64,000 bases of DNA from Bacteroidales bacterium (lineage in GTDB: Bacteria > Bacteroidota > Bacteroidia > Bacteroidales > UBA932), in the NCBI GenBank assembly GCA_024693285.1, contig JAILLE010000038.1, positions 124,001 through 188,000 on the forward strand. Reading direction: 5' to 3'. Position numbers and translations under genes: made by a program. The notes beneath the pieces are model-generated. The model searched no databases. It was not told the DNA's origin and saw only the letters and a program-made list of their open reading frames with translations. This document shows positions 1 to 6,044 of this stretch, in pieces; position 1 is the first letter of the stretch, and each line of letters opens with the position of its first letter.

Positions 1-347
1 GCGGCAACAGACGCCATCCACTGCTTGAACGGATTGGCCTTGGGGGACGGAATGCTCTGAATGAGGCGTAAAAGCTGCTCTGTGTCAGCAACATCGGTCT
101 TGTAGCGTTTCCCGTCTTTAGGCGAAGCCATCTTAAGTTGGTTACAATTTGTAACCGACTCATTGCCCTCCTTCCTCAGCCGAAATATAAGCACCTTCAA
201 ATAATTCTTTACCAAATCATAATCTGGCTGGTCGGTCAATACCGCAAACACATCCACGATGTAGAAGTACCACTTCTCCTGCAGGTCGTCCCAAACGGAA
301 CGAACCTTTCTTTCTTCAAACAATTGAATCTTATGCTTCTGCGTCAT
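1..347 (-). CDS. Bro-N domain antirepressor-like protein (partial, runs off left edge)
   Basis: This reading frame is missing from the ORF track. Reading the minus strand from the ATG at 345-347 gives a protein starting MTQKHKIQLFEERKVRSVWD, then EKWYFYIVDVFAVLTDQPDY, then LRLIQSIPSPKANPFKQWM before the window ends. Known: this is the typical N-terminal half of Bro-N / phage antirepressor-type proteins of Bacteroidetes, a DNA-binding domain common on prophages and other mobile elements. Seen: the frame is open to base 1, so the C-terminal half lies outside. It sits 33 nt downstream of the 207-aa gene in the same direction. Inference: it belongs to the A+T-rich island and may regulate it or be phage-derived cargo. 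The DNA target is unknown. Confidence 0.75.
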   Translation of the reverse strand, partial: MTQKHKIQLFEERKVRSVWDDLQEKWYFYIVDVFAVLTDQPDYDLVKNYLKVLIFRLRKEGNESVTNCNQLKMASPKDGKRYKTDVADTEQLLRLIQSIPSPKANPFKQWMASVA

Positions 348-380
348 AATCGATTAAGAACTGGATCCTATAAGTCATCC

Positions 381-1004
381 TTAAGGCAATTTTAAAACAC
401 CGGAAGCAAATGTCATAGCCGTAGCTATAGTTTGGAAAAAGCGTTTAAATGAACGACTTGCCTTATTGTAAGATGCTCTTGCTTTGATAGCATTCAATTC
501 CGCCTCAACTTCGCGCAGGACATGTGTTGAAGATCTATATCGTGGCTCGACATTTCTGATGACCCGAGTGGCCATATCTATTATCTCACGGATACTTTCA
601 CTAGTTTTATCTTCTGTGGAATCATCTATCGGGATCCGTATAGCTTGAATCTGGTTATTATCAACTAGGGCTGCAATGATAAAAAGAGGAAAAGAGTCCT
701 CTGGATTTATCCCAAAGTCTTTCAAAAAATCATAATTCAATTCAAAAGTCTTTCGCTCTCTCCGATTGCCATTCTCATCAGTATAGAACGTAACATGCTG
801 TCCATATTCAGGACGAATCGCATAAACTATCCATCCGACAGACATGTAATTAAAACTATCCCAATAATCACTATCGCGAAGGACTTTCTTGATGTTAGGG
901 TTGGCATCCGTGTAAGCAATGATGCCAAACAGATTCGCCGTTCCTCGCCGTGATTTGTCGGCTATCAATTTCGTTCGATCAATATCTTCGTAAATGGGAA
1001 ACAT
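381..1004 (-). CDS. Unrecognised 207-aa protein of the accessory island
   Basis: I do not recognise a family. The protein starts MFPIYEDIDRTKLIADKSRR. It has a mixed alpha/beta first two thirds (GWIVYAIRPEYGQHVTFYTD, FPLFIIAALVDNNQIQAIRI) and a basic, probably helical C-terminus (IKARASYNKASRSFKRFFQT). No signal peptide or clear membrane span is visible; the last 20 residues are mildly hydrophobic. The gene lies 13 nt downstream of the 109-aa gene, which in turn overlaps the DUF4325 gene, so the three look like one transcript. Base composition is A+T-rich like the rest of the island. Inference: it acts together with the STAS-like protein; no biochemical role can be assigned. Confidence 0.6.
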   Translation of the reverse strand: MFPIYEDIDRTKLIADKSRRGTANLFGIIAYTDANPNIKKVLRDSDYWDSFNYMSVGWIVYAIRPEYGQHVTFYTDENGNRRERKTFELNYDFLKDFGINPEDSFPLFIIAALVDNNQIQAIRIPIDDSTEDKTSESIREIIDMATRVIRNVEPRYRSSTHVLREVEAELNAIKARASYNKASRSFKRFFQTIATAMTFASGVLKLP

Positions 1005-1017
1005 AGCCTTTTATTGA

Positions 1018-1347
1018 TTACCTCATCCGACACTTAGACAAAATGGCCTGTTGGCATTGCTTGACAAACCAGTCATTACCAGCCTTAATTGTTAACTTCT
1101 GCTGATCAGATGCATTGGAGTTACTGTCTACAGACAAATCCAGAATACATCTTAACTCTTCCATCCCACGATAGATAATATCAGAATCGAAAGAAATGGC
1201 AGAGCCGGTTCTTTCTGCAAAAGAAATGGTTTCCAGCAGCTTGATTAATGACGGCGCATCATAAATAGCTTTCAGATAGTCAATCCCTTTATGATAATTG
1301 GAAGGGCCCGACAGAATCATTAGTACACAACTGACGATATCAATCAT
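1018..1347 (-). CDS. Unrecognised 109-aa protein, translationally coupled to DUF4325 gene
   Basis: The ORF track starts this frame at 1440, but that extension only shadows the DUF4325 gene. The likely start is the ATG at 1345-1347, because it sits inside the sequence ATGATTGA that also contains the stop codon of the upstream gene, an 8-nt overlap typical of translational coupling. The protein begins MIDIVSCVLMILSGPSNYHK and continues with helix-forming sequence (YDAPSLIKLLETISFAERTG, MEELRCILDLSVDSNSNASD), ending in a Cys-containing basic tail. No known domain is recognised. It could be a small helical partner of the STAS-like protein; this is inference from position only. Confidence 0.5.
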   Translation of the reverse strand: MIDIVSCVLMILSGPSNYHKGIDYLKAIYDAPSLIKLLETISFAERTGSAISFDSDIIYRGMEELRCILDLSVDSNSNASDQQKLTIKAGNDWFVKQCQQAILSKCRMR

Positions 1348-1639
1348 AAATCTTCGGATTATAAAACAATGTATTGAAATAATCCAGTAAATCATTGACG
1401 TCCTTAAATGCGACCTCCTGTGACTGAGAAGGAATAACATTGACTCGTATTTGCTTTCGGCTTACGGCACCCTGCATTGCTTTGATGTCAGATGGGACAT
1501 TGGTCAATTCAACACGGAATGTATTGGCATCAGGAGTCTTCAAAAAGAGATTATAGAAATCATAGATAAAACTGCGGGTTGCGAACTTAGCCCCCTTGAA
1601 ATCCATAACGACGGAATCATCACTGCTGTTCTCAATCAA
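1340..1639 (-). CDS. STAS-like domain protein (DUF4325)
   Basis: A 99-aa protein containing VVMDFKGAKFATRSFIYDFY, which matches the central motif of DUF4325 STAS-like proteins (a buried V-x-x-DF strand followed by a switch-type Ser/Thr loop and helix). Known: STAS-like domains act as small switch or scaffold proteins, often beside histidine-kinase-like ATPases or in antiphage and regulatory modules. The start is TTG (1637-1639); an in-frame TAA lies two codons upstream, so no longer form is possible. The start lies in TTGATTGA, overlapping the stop of an upstream open frame by 8 nt, exactly as this gene's own stop overlaps the next gene. The rare start and the overlaps suggest tightly coupled, low-level expression. 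Confidence 0.65.
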   Translation of the reverse strand: MIENSSDDSVVMDFKGAKFATRSFIYDFYNLFLKTPDANTFRVELTNVPSDIKAMQGAVSRKQIRVNVIPSQSQEVAFKDVNDLLDYFNTLFYNPKIYD

Positions 1640-1763
1640 TAATTACAGATCCTGAGCCCGCATCCAAGACTTCAGGTCCGGCGACAGTATCGCCGCAACA
1701 TCTATCGTCTTCATCTAATTCAATGAAATATCTTCCCGCTTTGGGCCAATCTTTGTCTTGCTC
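1632..1763 (-). pseudogene. Open-frame remnant (43 codons, no start) ahead of the DUF4325 gene
   Basis: Reading the minus strand between the Gp37/Gp68-type gene and DUF4325 gives a 43-residue open frame: EQDKDWPKAGRYFIELDEDD, then RCCGDTVAGPEVLDAGSGSV, then IID and stop. It looks like protein (acidic, with aromatic residues spaced as in a beta strand), but there is no ATG/GTG start in frame and it begins straight after a TGA. Its own stop overlaps the TTG start of the DUF4325 gene within TTGATTGA. It may be the 3' end of a gene whose 5' part was lost, or the former C-terminus of the upstream gene after a frameshift. It could also be chance. Confidence 0.3.
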
Positions 1764-1777
1764 TCATAGTATCAACC

Positions 1778-2512
1778 TTACACCCCGACTGGCATAGTCT
1801 GGCAGATTATTCCTTGAAGCTCCTTGCCATTCTTATGCTTATTGCGCTTGACCCCATCGCTTCCCCAAGTGCCCCATTGCTTGAAGAAAAAGGCTTTCCC
1901 TGCATCTTCAACTTGAGTCTTAATGCTCATCACCCATTCTTCTTTCATCGGACGAGCTTGACGTCCACTTTCACCACCGACGATTACCCAATCGATATAT
2001 TCGAGGTCAAGGATTCCTAGGTCTTCAAGCAGAGGTTCACAAGACAAGAATCTAATAGGGACATCTCTAATTCCACGCAAAGCATCAATCCTAGGCTTTG
2101 AAGCCTGAACATCCACCGTCACACCAAGCCACGCATTTGATGGTACTTCTCGAGTTCTAAAATAATCCTCCATGCGCTCTGCCCTCTTCGTCAGAATCTG
2201 ATATCGATGCTGAGGTGTGTGTTTAATAACATCTAACACTTTGTCAATGAAGTCGTAAGGCACATCTATATGGAATAAATCGCTCATAGAGCATACGAAA
2301 ATGGTCTTAGGTTTCTTCCATACAAGAGGCTCATCAAGACATTCTTGATGTAACGATACTTTAAAACCATTCCTATATTTCTCTATACCCATCGCACAGA
2401 GCCTTCTTGTCATCACTTCTGCATAACAATGCTGGCAACCAGAAGAAATCTTGGTACAACCCGTAATAGGGTTCCAAGATGCATCAGTCCATTCTATCTT
2501 CGAGGTACTCAT
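1778..2512 (-). CDS. Phage Gp37/Gp68-type three-Cys-motif protein (DUF5131)
   Basis: A 244-aa protein starting MSTSKIEWTDASWNPITGCT with a Cys-x6-Cys-x2-Cys motif (GCTKISSGCQHCYAE) typical of the phage Gp37/Gp68 or DUF5131 family. Further family-like blocks are IFVCSMSDLFHIDVP, RYQILTKRAERM, WLGVTVDVQ, RFLSCEPLLEDLG and WVIVGGESGRQARPM. Known: the triple Cys resembles a radical-SAM-like cluster site, and the family regularly sits beside TcmP. The ATG overlaps the TcmP stop by 4 nt (ATGA). The usual C-terminal block is present (FFFKQWGTWG), though the end after the Lys-rich stretch is divergent. The reaction is not established; a nucleic-acid or base-modification role is only a suggestion. Confidence 0.85.
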   Translation of the reverse strand: MSTSKIEWTDASWNPITGCTKISSGCQHCYAEVMTRRLCAMGIEKYRNGFKVSLHQECLDEPLVWKKPKTIFVCSMSDLFHIDVPYDFIDKVLDVIKHTPQHRYQILTKRAERMEDYFRTREVPSNAWLGVTVDVQASKPRIDALRGIRDVPIRFLSCEPLLEDLGILDLEYIDWVIVGGESGRQARPMKEEWVMSIKTQVEDAGKAFFFKQWGTWGSDGVKRNKHKNGKELQGIICQTMPVGV

Positions 2513-3414
2513 CTTTTATTGATGATATCTTGAGCGATTTTCATCGCAACCTTCTTGTTTGAGGCAAAGACGAGATGATAAATAGGAACATTTTGCGTAT
2601 TGAGCAGAACCAGCGGATTATCTGTAACGAAAGGAAACACATCCTTTAACCGCTTAATATATAGCTCTGCTATTTTCCTAATAGCATTCTCAGTCTTGGT
2701 AACAACTGTATCCTCGTCTCCGAATAATGTTGGCATTTGACTGGCAGTATAGAAAAATGGAAGAATTACTTCCTCTGACAAACCGAAGAAACTCTCGAGT
2801 TTTTCTGCGTGAGTCAAACCAATTCGCCTATTAACCTTTCTCTCAAGAAGACGATTAATAATCACACCCGTAGGCACAAGTATCCATAAATCTACAGAAA
2901 GGTCTTTTAAAGTTTCTATAGAAGCCCAATCTATCTGCATTCCGAAGGGATCAAGGAAAGCTAAAGCCTTATATTTACTATTATTACGTAAGGTACCAGA
3001 CAACTTTCTAACTGCTTCATTGGCATCCAGATTTAAGTGATATTTCTTTCCTACGGTTGGAAAAAGTGAAAGCTTCTGTTTAAGGGCATCACAATTCTCT
3101 TGATTATTATCCACAAAAACAAAAAAGTCAAAACTACGGGTACCACTGTTTTCAATTCTAACAACCCTTTCCGCCGCTCCTTGATAAACTCGGAAATCAT
3201 CTGCTAAGACAGCACCACCGAATAGATCCAAAGCATCCTTGACTTCTTCTTCGACTCTCGAACCATTGCCTGCAAAGCCATCAAAGTATAAAAGCTTCCA
3301 GTCATAGGGATCTCGATAAACATTCATGATGGTAAGATAGGCTTTTACATACTTTTCAAAAGCATCTAGCTTTTCTTCGGTCCATCTACCGCCCCAATTC
3401 TTTTTCGTTTTCAT
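2509..3414 (-). CDS. tcmP: TcmP, three-Cys-motif partner protein
   Basis: A 301-aa protein starting MKTKKNWGGRWTEEKLDAFE. It carries a methyltransferase-like glycine loop (LLYFDGFAGNGSR) and the hallmark LAFLDPFGMQIDW block, followed by a helical C-terminal region. Known: TcmP-family proteins are defined by their neighbourhood next to three-Cys-motif Gp37/Gp68-type proteins on mobile or phage-related DNA; the fold resembles Rossmann methyltransferases but no activity is established. It is the first gene of the island and overlaps the next gene by 4 nt. The 133 nt upstream (3415-3547) are A+T-rich and hold no gene, so the island promoter is probably there. Base use is clearly more A+T-rich than the neighbouring sodA. 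Confidence 0.85.
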   Translation of the reverse strand: MKTKKNWGGRWTEEKLDAFEKYVKAYLTIMNVYRDPYDWKLLYFDGFAGNGSRVEEEVKDALDLFGGAVLADDFRVYQGAAERVVRIENSGTRSFDFFVFVDNNQENCDALKQKLSLFPTVGKKYHLNLDANEAVRKLSGTLRNNSKYKALAFLDPFGMQIDWASIETLKDLSVDLWILVPTGVIINRLLERKVNRRIGLTHAEKLESFFGLSEEVILPFFYTASQMPTLFGDEDTVVTKTENAIRKIAELYIKRLKDVFPFVTDNPLVLLNTQNVPIYHLVFASNKKVAMKIAQDIINKR

Positions 3415-3547
3415 AATTAGTTGTAGATTAATTAGTTAATAATAACAGCGATAAATATTAATTATCGTTTTGTACAAAAATAGCAAAAATGATAGCATTA
3501 TCAATACTCGACTACAAACTTCAAAACCATGGCAGTCGCAATACCAT

Positions 3548-4162
3548 CTATAATGCTTGATACCTCCCCTCCAGCACCTTCCAGTCCACGATGTCCCATA
3601 GGGCGGCGAGGTGGGCCGGGCGGCGGTTCTGGTAGTCAAGGTAGTAGGCGTGCTCCCACACGTCGAAGGTTAGTATGGGCTTGAGGCCTTGGGCAACGGG
3701 GTTGTCCGCTCCGGCGTATTGGGCGATTGAGAGTTCGCCTGTAGCGTCTGCTTGGAGCCATACCCAGCCGGATCCGAAGAGGGTCGCGCCTTTGGTTTCG
3801 AATTCTTTTTGGAAGGCGGCGAGGGTGCCCCATTGGGTGGCGATTTGTTTCAGCAGGAGAGATTCTTCGCTGCGCTCAGAATGACAGGGACAGAACTGGG
3901 TGAAATACAGGTTATGGTTCAGAATCTGGCCGGCATTGTTAAACACAGGACCCGAGGATGCCTTAGCTACAATTTCTGCTAAAATAGATTCTTCGCTGCG
4001 CTCAGAATGACAGAGGGTCTCGAACTCGGTGCCGACGATGAGTTTGTTCAGGTTGTCGACATAACCCTGAAGGTGTTTCCCATGATGGAATTCAAGTGTT
4101 CTGGCGCTGATCACCGGCTCCAGAGCGTCAATCGCATATGGCAAATCAATAAGTGTAAACAT
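3548..4162 (-). CDS. sodA: Superoxide dismutase (Fe/Mn) with two in-frame repeat insertions
   Basis: Converts superoxide to peroxide and oxygen in the cytoplasm. The ORF track starts at 4216, but the family N-terminus MFTLIDLPYAIDALEP begins at 4162, only 4 nt after the ugd stop. Metal-ligand regions are all present: LEFHHGKHLQGYV, NNAGQILNHNLYFTQF, GSGWVWL, and FDVWEHAYYLDYQNRRPAH. Odd: two copies of a short repeat translated as CHSERSEES interrupt the protein, one after GTEFETL and one after TQFCP, where the family normally has short surface loops. Because both sites are loops and the ligands are intact, the enzyme is probably still active. FeSOD versus MnSOD cannot be told. It is the last gene of the ugd transcript. 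Confidence 0.93.
   Translation of the reverse strand: MFTLIDLPYAIDALEPVISARTLEFHHGKHLQGYVDNLNKLIVGTEFETLCHSERSEESILAEIVAKASSGPVFNNAGQILNHNLYFTQFCPCHSERSEESLLLKQIATQWGTLAAFQKEFETKGATLFGSGWVWLQADATGELSIAQYAGADNPVAQGLKPILTFDVWEHAYYLDYQNRRPAHLAALWDIVDWKVLEGRYQAL
3860..3887. repeat. CHSERSEES-type short repeat, copy 1 (in sodA)
   Basis: AGATTCTTCGCTGCGCTCAG followed by AATGACAG on the plus strand. On the coding strand of sodA it reads CHSERSEES. It is near-identical to the copy at 3986-4013. Confidence 0.8.
3986..4013. repeat. CHSERSEES-type short repeat, copy 2 (in sodA)
   Basis: Same 28-nt sequence as copy 1, in the same orientation and reading frame within the same gene, about 125 nt away. 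It lies between GTEFETL and AEIVAKASSG of the dismutase. Confidence 0.8.
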
Positions 4163-4166
4163 ATTC

Positions 4167-5456
4167 TTAATCTCTCTTGAAAATATCTCTTGTGTAGACC
4201 TTCGTCTGGACGTCATCCAGAGCGGGGTCGTAGCGGTTGGCTATGATGCTGTCTGACAGGCGTTTGAACTCAGCGAGATCGTTAATGACTTTGCTTCCGA
4301 AGAAGGTGGTTCCGTCCTCGAGGGCCGGCTCGAAGATGATCACCTTGGCGCCCTTGGCCTTGATGCGTTTCATAATGCCCTGGATGGCGCTCTGGCGGAA
4401 GTTGTCGGAGTTCGACTTCATCGTGAGGCGGTACACTCCAACGGTCACTTCCCTCTCCTTGGCCTGGTCAAATGCGCCATTAGAGGAGTAATATCCGGCC
4501 TTCTCAAGAACCTGGTCAGCGATATAATCCTTCCTGGTGCGGTTGGAGTCGACGATTGCCTTGATGAGGTTCTCAGGGACATCGTTGAAGTTGGCGAGAA
4601 GCTGCTTGGTGTCCTTCGGGAGGCAATAGCCGCCATAGCCGAAGGAAGGATTGTTATAGTCAGTCCCAATTCGAGGGTCAAGGCAGACGCCTTCGATAAT
4701 AGCCTGGGTGTCAAGGCCTTTCATCTCAGCATATGTATCCAGCTCGTTGAAGTAGGAAACCCTCAGCGCAAGGTAAGTGTTGGCGAATAGCTTGACGGCT
4801 TCGGCCTCGGTGCTGCCCATGAAAAGAACGGGGACGTCAGGTTTCAGGGAACCGGCTTTGATGAGGCCAGCGAAGGTGTGTGCTGGCTCGGCCAGAGATT
4901 CTTCGCTTCGCTCAGAATGACAAGAATCGTAACCGACAATGATGCGGCTCGGGTAGAGATTGTCGTAAAGAGCCTTGCTCTCGCGAAGGAATTCGGGGGC
5001 GAAAATGATCTTCGGCGTCACCACCCTCATTGTCCCGTCAGCAAGGCGTTCCCTATACGAGAACTTCTCTCGGGCCGACTTTGTGAAACCGACAGGAATG
5101 GTCGATTTGATGACCATCACTGCGTCCGGATTGACTTCCAGAACAAGTTCGATGACTTCTTCGACATGGGAAGTGTCGAAAAAGTTTTTCTTGGGGTCAT
5201 AGTTGGTCGGAGTGGCGATAACGACAAAGTCAGCGTCTTTGTACGCTTCCCTTCCGTCGAGTGTCGCCCTCAGTCGCAACGGCTTCTCCGTCAAGTATTT
5301 CTCGATATATTCATCCTGGATTGGAGATATCTTCTTGTTGATTTTCTCCACCTTCTCGGGGATCACGTCGACCGCCACGACCTCATTCTCCTGTGACAGA
5401 AGCGTCGCCACGCTCATACCAACGTATCCAGTTCCCGCAACCGCAATCTTCTTCAT
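4167..5456 (-). CDS. ugd: UDP-glucose 6-dehydrogenase family
   Basis: Oxidises a UDP-hexose (most likely UDP-glucose to UDP-glucuronate) with NAD for surface polysaccharide synthesis. 429 aa. N-terminal NAD-binding loop [45 protein letters not shown], the central EFLRES, and the catalytic Cys in [17 protein letters not shown]. The C-terminal UDP-binding domain ends TRDIFKRD. Odd: after IIVGYDS the frame contains [13 protein letters not shown], a third copy of the short repeat seen twice in sodA. It is separated from the main capsule operon by about 590 nt with a terminator, so it is probably transcribed separately with sodA. UDP-ManNAc dehydrogenase is the main alternative, but the overall sequence fits Ugd of Bacteroidetes. 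Confidence 0.92.
   Translation of the reverse strand: MKKIAVAGTGYVGMSVATLLSQENEVVAVDVIPEKVEKINKKISPIQDEYIEKYLTEKPLRLRATLDGREAYKDADFVVIATPTNYDPKKNFFDTSHVEEVIELVLEVNPDAVMVIKSTIPVGFTKSAREKFSYRERLADGTMRVVTPKIIFAPEFLRESKALYDNLYPSRIIVGYDSCHSERSEESLAEPAHTFAGLIKAGSLKPDVPVLFMGSTEAEAVKLFANTYLALRVSYFNELDTYAEMKGLDTQAIIEGVCLDPRIGTDYNNPSFGYGGYCLPKDTKQLLANFNDVPENLIKAIVDSNRTRKDYIADQVLEKAGYYSSNGAFDQAKEREVTVGVYRLTMKSNSDNFRQSAIQGIMKRIKAKGAKVIIFEPALEDGTTFFGSKVINDLAEFKRLSDSIIANRYDPALDDVQTKVYTRDIFKRD
4896..4923. repeat. CHSERSEES-type short repeat, copy 3 (in ugd)
   Basis: AGATTCTTCGCTTCGCTCAG followed by AATGACAA; it differs from the sodA copies at two positions. On the coding strand it reads CHSERSEES, in frame. 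Confidence 0.75.
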
Positions 5457-5628
5457 ATTTTTAATTTTTTAATCAAAATAAGCTATTTCCAAAATCATAA
5501 CATTCAAATAGTCAAACACTTAAACCATTTATCCGTTGACAATTTCATTCAACGGCTAATTCTCCATAACTTGCCACCGATTTGCTGATTGGCCAATCAG
5601 TCCTGCACCACAAGTTCGTTGAAAAATG

Positions 5629-5659
5629 TTTGTTATAATCGATTTAATCATTAACTTTG
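5629..5659 (+). promoter_or_regulatory. Bacteroidetes-type promoter (TTTG-N19-TAACTTTG)
   Basis: TTTG at 5629-5632 and TAACTTTG at 5652-5659 are separated by exactly 19 nt, a full match to the Bacteroidetes -33/-7 consensus. The start of transcription would be near 5666, pointing right, away from ugd and toward the 47-codon ORF. No larger plus-strand gene follows. Confidence 0.6.
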
Positions 5660-5674
5660 CATTAGATAGATCGA

Positions 5675-5698
5675 GCCCCTTGAGAAAGGGCACTTTTT
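5675..5698 (+). terminator. Terminator-like hairpin with T run in the leader
   Basis: GCCCCTT, 3-nt loop, AAAGGGC (one mismatch), then CACTTTTT. It lies only about 10 nt after the predicted transcription start, so it would act as an attenuator or as the end of a very short RNA. Confidence 0.4.
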
Positions 5699-5707
5699 GC
5701 GATTCAG

Positions 5708-5731
5708 AGTGCTGCTGGTTTCAGCGGCACT
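5708..5731 (+). other. Hairpin AGTGC-t-GCTG / CAGC-g-GCACT
   Basis: AGTGCTGCTGG TTT CAGCGGCACT forms a nine-pair stem with one internal mismatch, followed by CATGTTTTATT. It may be a second attenuator-like or structural RNA element upstream of the small ORF. Confidence 0.4.
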
Positions 5732-5830
5732 CATGTTTTATTAGCCATTGCGTTTAAAACCGGTTGACGTAGTTCTATTATTCTAACCAGCGGGTTCAAA
5801 TTAATTACGCAAAAAAACGCTCTATCAAAC

Positions 5831-5974
5831 ATGATCAAATTAAAAACCAATCTTTCTTTTGACATTTCTCTGGAGCACAAACTTCAAGAAACCGTCACTA
5901 GGACGACAAAGAGAATCTCAAAACTCTTTGTGGTTGCAAAGGAGATCATCTCGAAGCGTCGGCTTAAAAGTTGA
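5831..5974 (+). CDS. Possible 47-aa basic small protein
   Basis: The ORF is too short for the track. It reads MIKLKTNLSFDISLEHKLQE, then TVTRTTKRISKLFVVAKEII, then SKRRLKS and stop. It is Lys/Arg-rich and could form an amphipathic helix. No family is recognised. Support comes from its own upstream consensus promoter (5629-5659) and the terminator 39 nt downstream. Against it: no ribosome-binding site is evident, although Bacteroidetes often lack one. It could be a small membrane-active or regulatory peptide, or the region could be a non-coding RNA with an accidental frame. Confidence 0.35.
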   Translation: MIKLKTNLSFDISLEHKLQETVTRTTKRISKLFVVAKEIISKRRLKS

Positions 5975-6012
5975 CGTGAAATCAGTTGTCTGATTCATAT
6001 TTCCATCCGGTC

Positions 6013-6042
6013 AAAAGGTGCCCACCGCTGGGGGCTCCTTTT
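6013..6042. terminator. Bidirectional terminator
   Basis: AAAAGGTGCCC, 8-nt loop, GGGCTCCTTTT. It lies directly after the stop of the nucleotidyltransferase-kinase gene on the minus strand and after the small ORF on the plus strand. The A/T tracts on both sides let it work in either direction, closing the main capsule operon. Confidence 0.7.
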
Positions 6043-6044
6043 GT

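Larger units (their letters stand above)
5457..6044. other. 588-nt intergenic region with small transcription unit
   Basis: This stretch between ugd and the nucleotidyltransferase-kinase gene (both minus strand) contains a good plus-strand Bacteroidetes promoter, two hairpins, a 47-codon plus-strand ORF and a bidirectional terminator, each listed separately. The left part (5457-5620) is A+T-rich, shows nothing else recognisable and presumably holds the ugd promoter on the minus strand. Confidence 0.5.

Noticed and set aside
1018-1440. 140-aa version of the small island protein
   Set aside because: The first 31 codons overlap DUF4325 in another frame; the ATG inside ATGATTGA is the better start.
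3436-3639. 67-aa ORF between tcmP and sodA
   Set aside because: It mostly overlaps the sodA 3' end out of frame and continues into A+T-rich DNA; no protein character.
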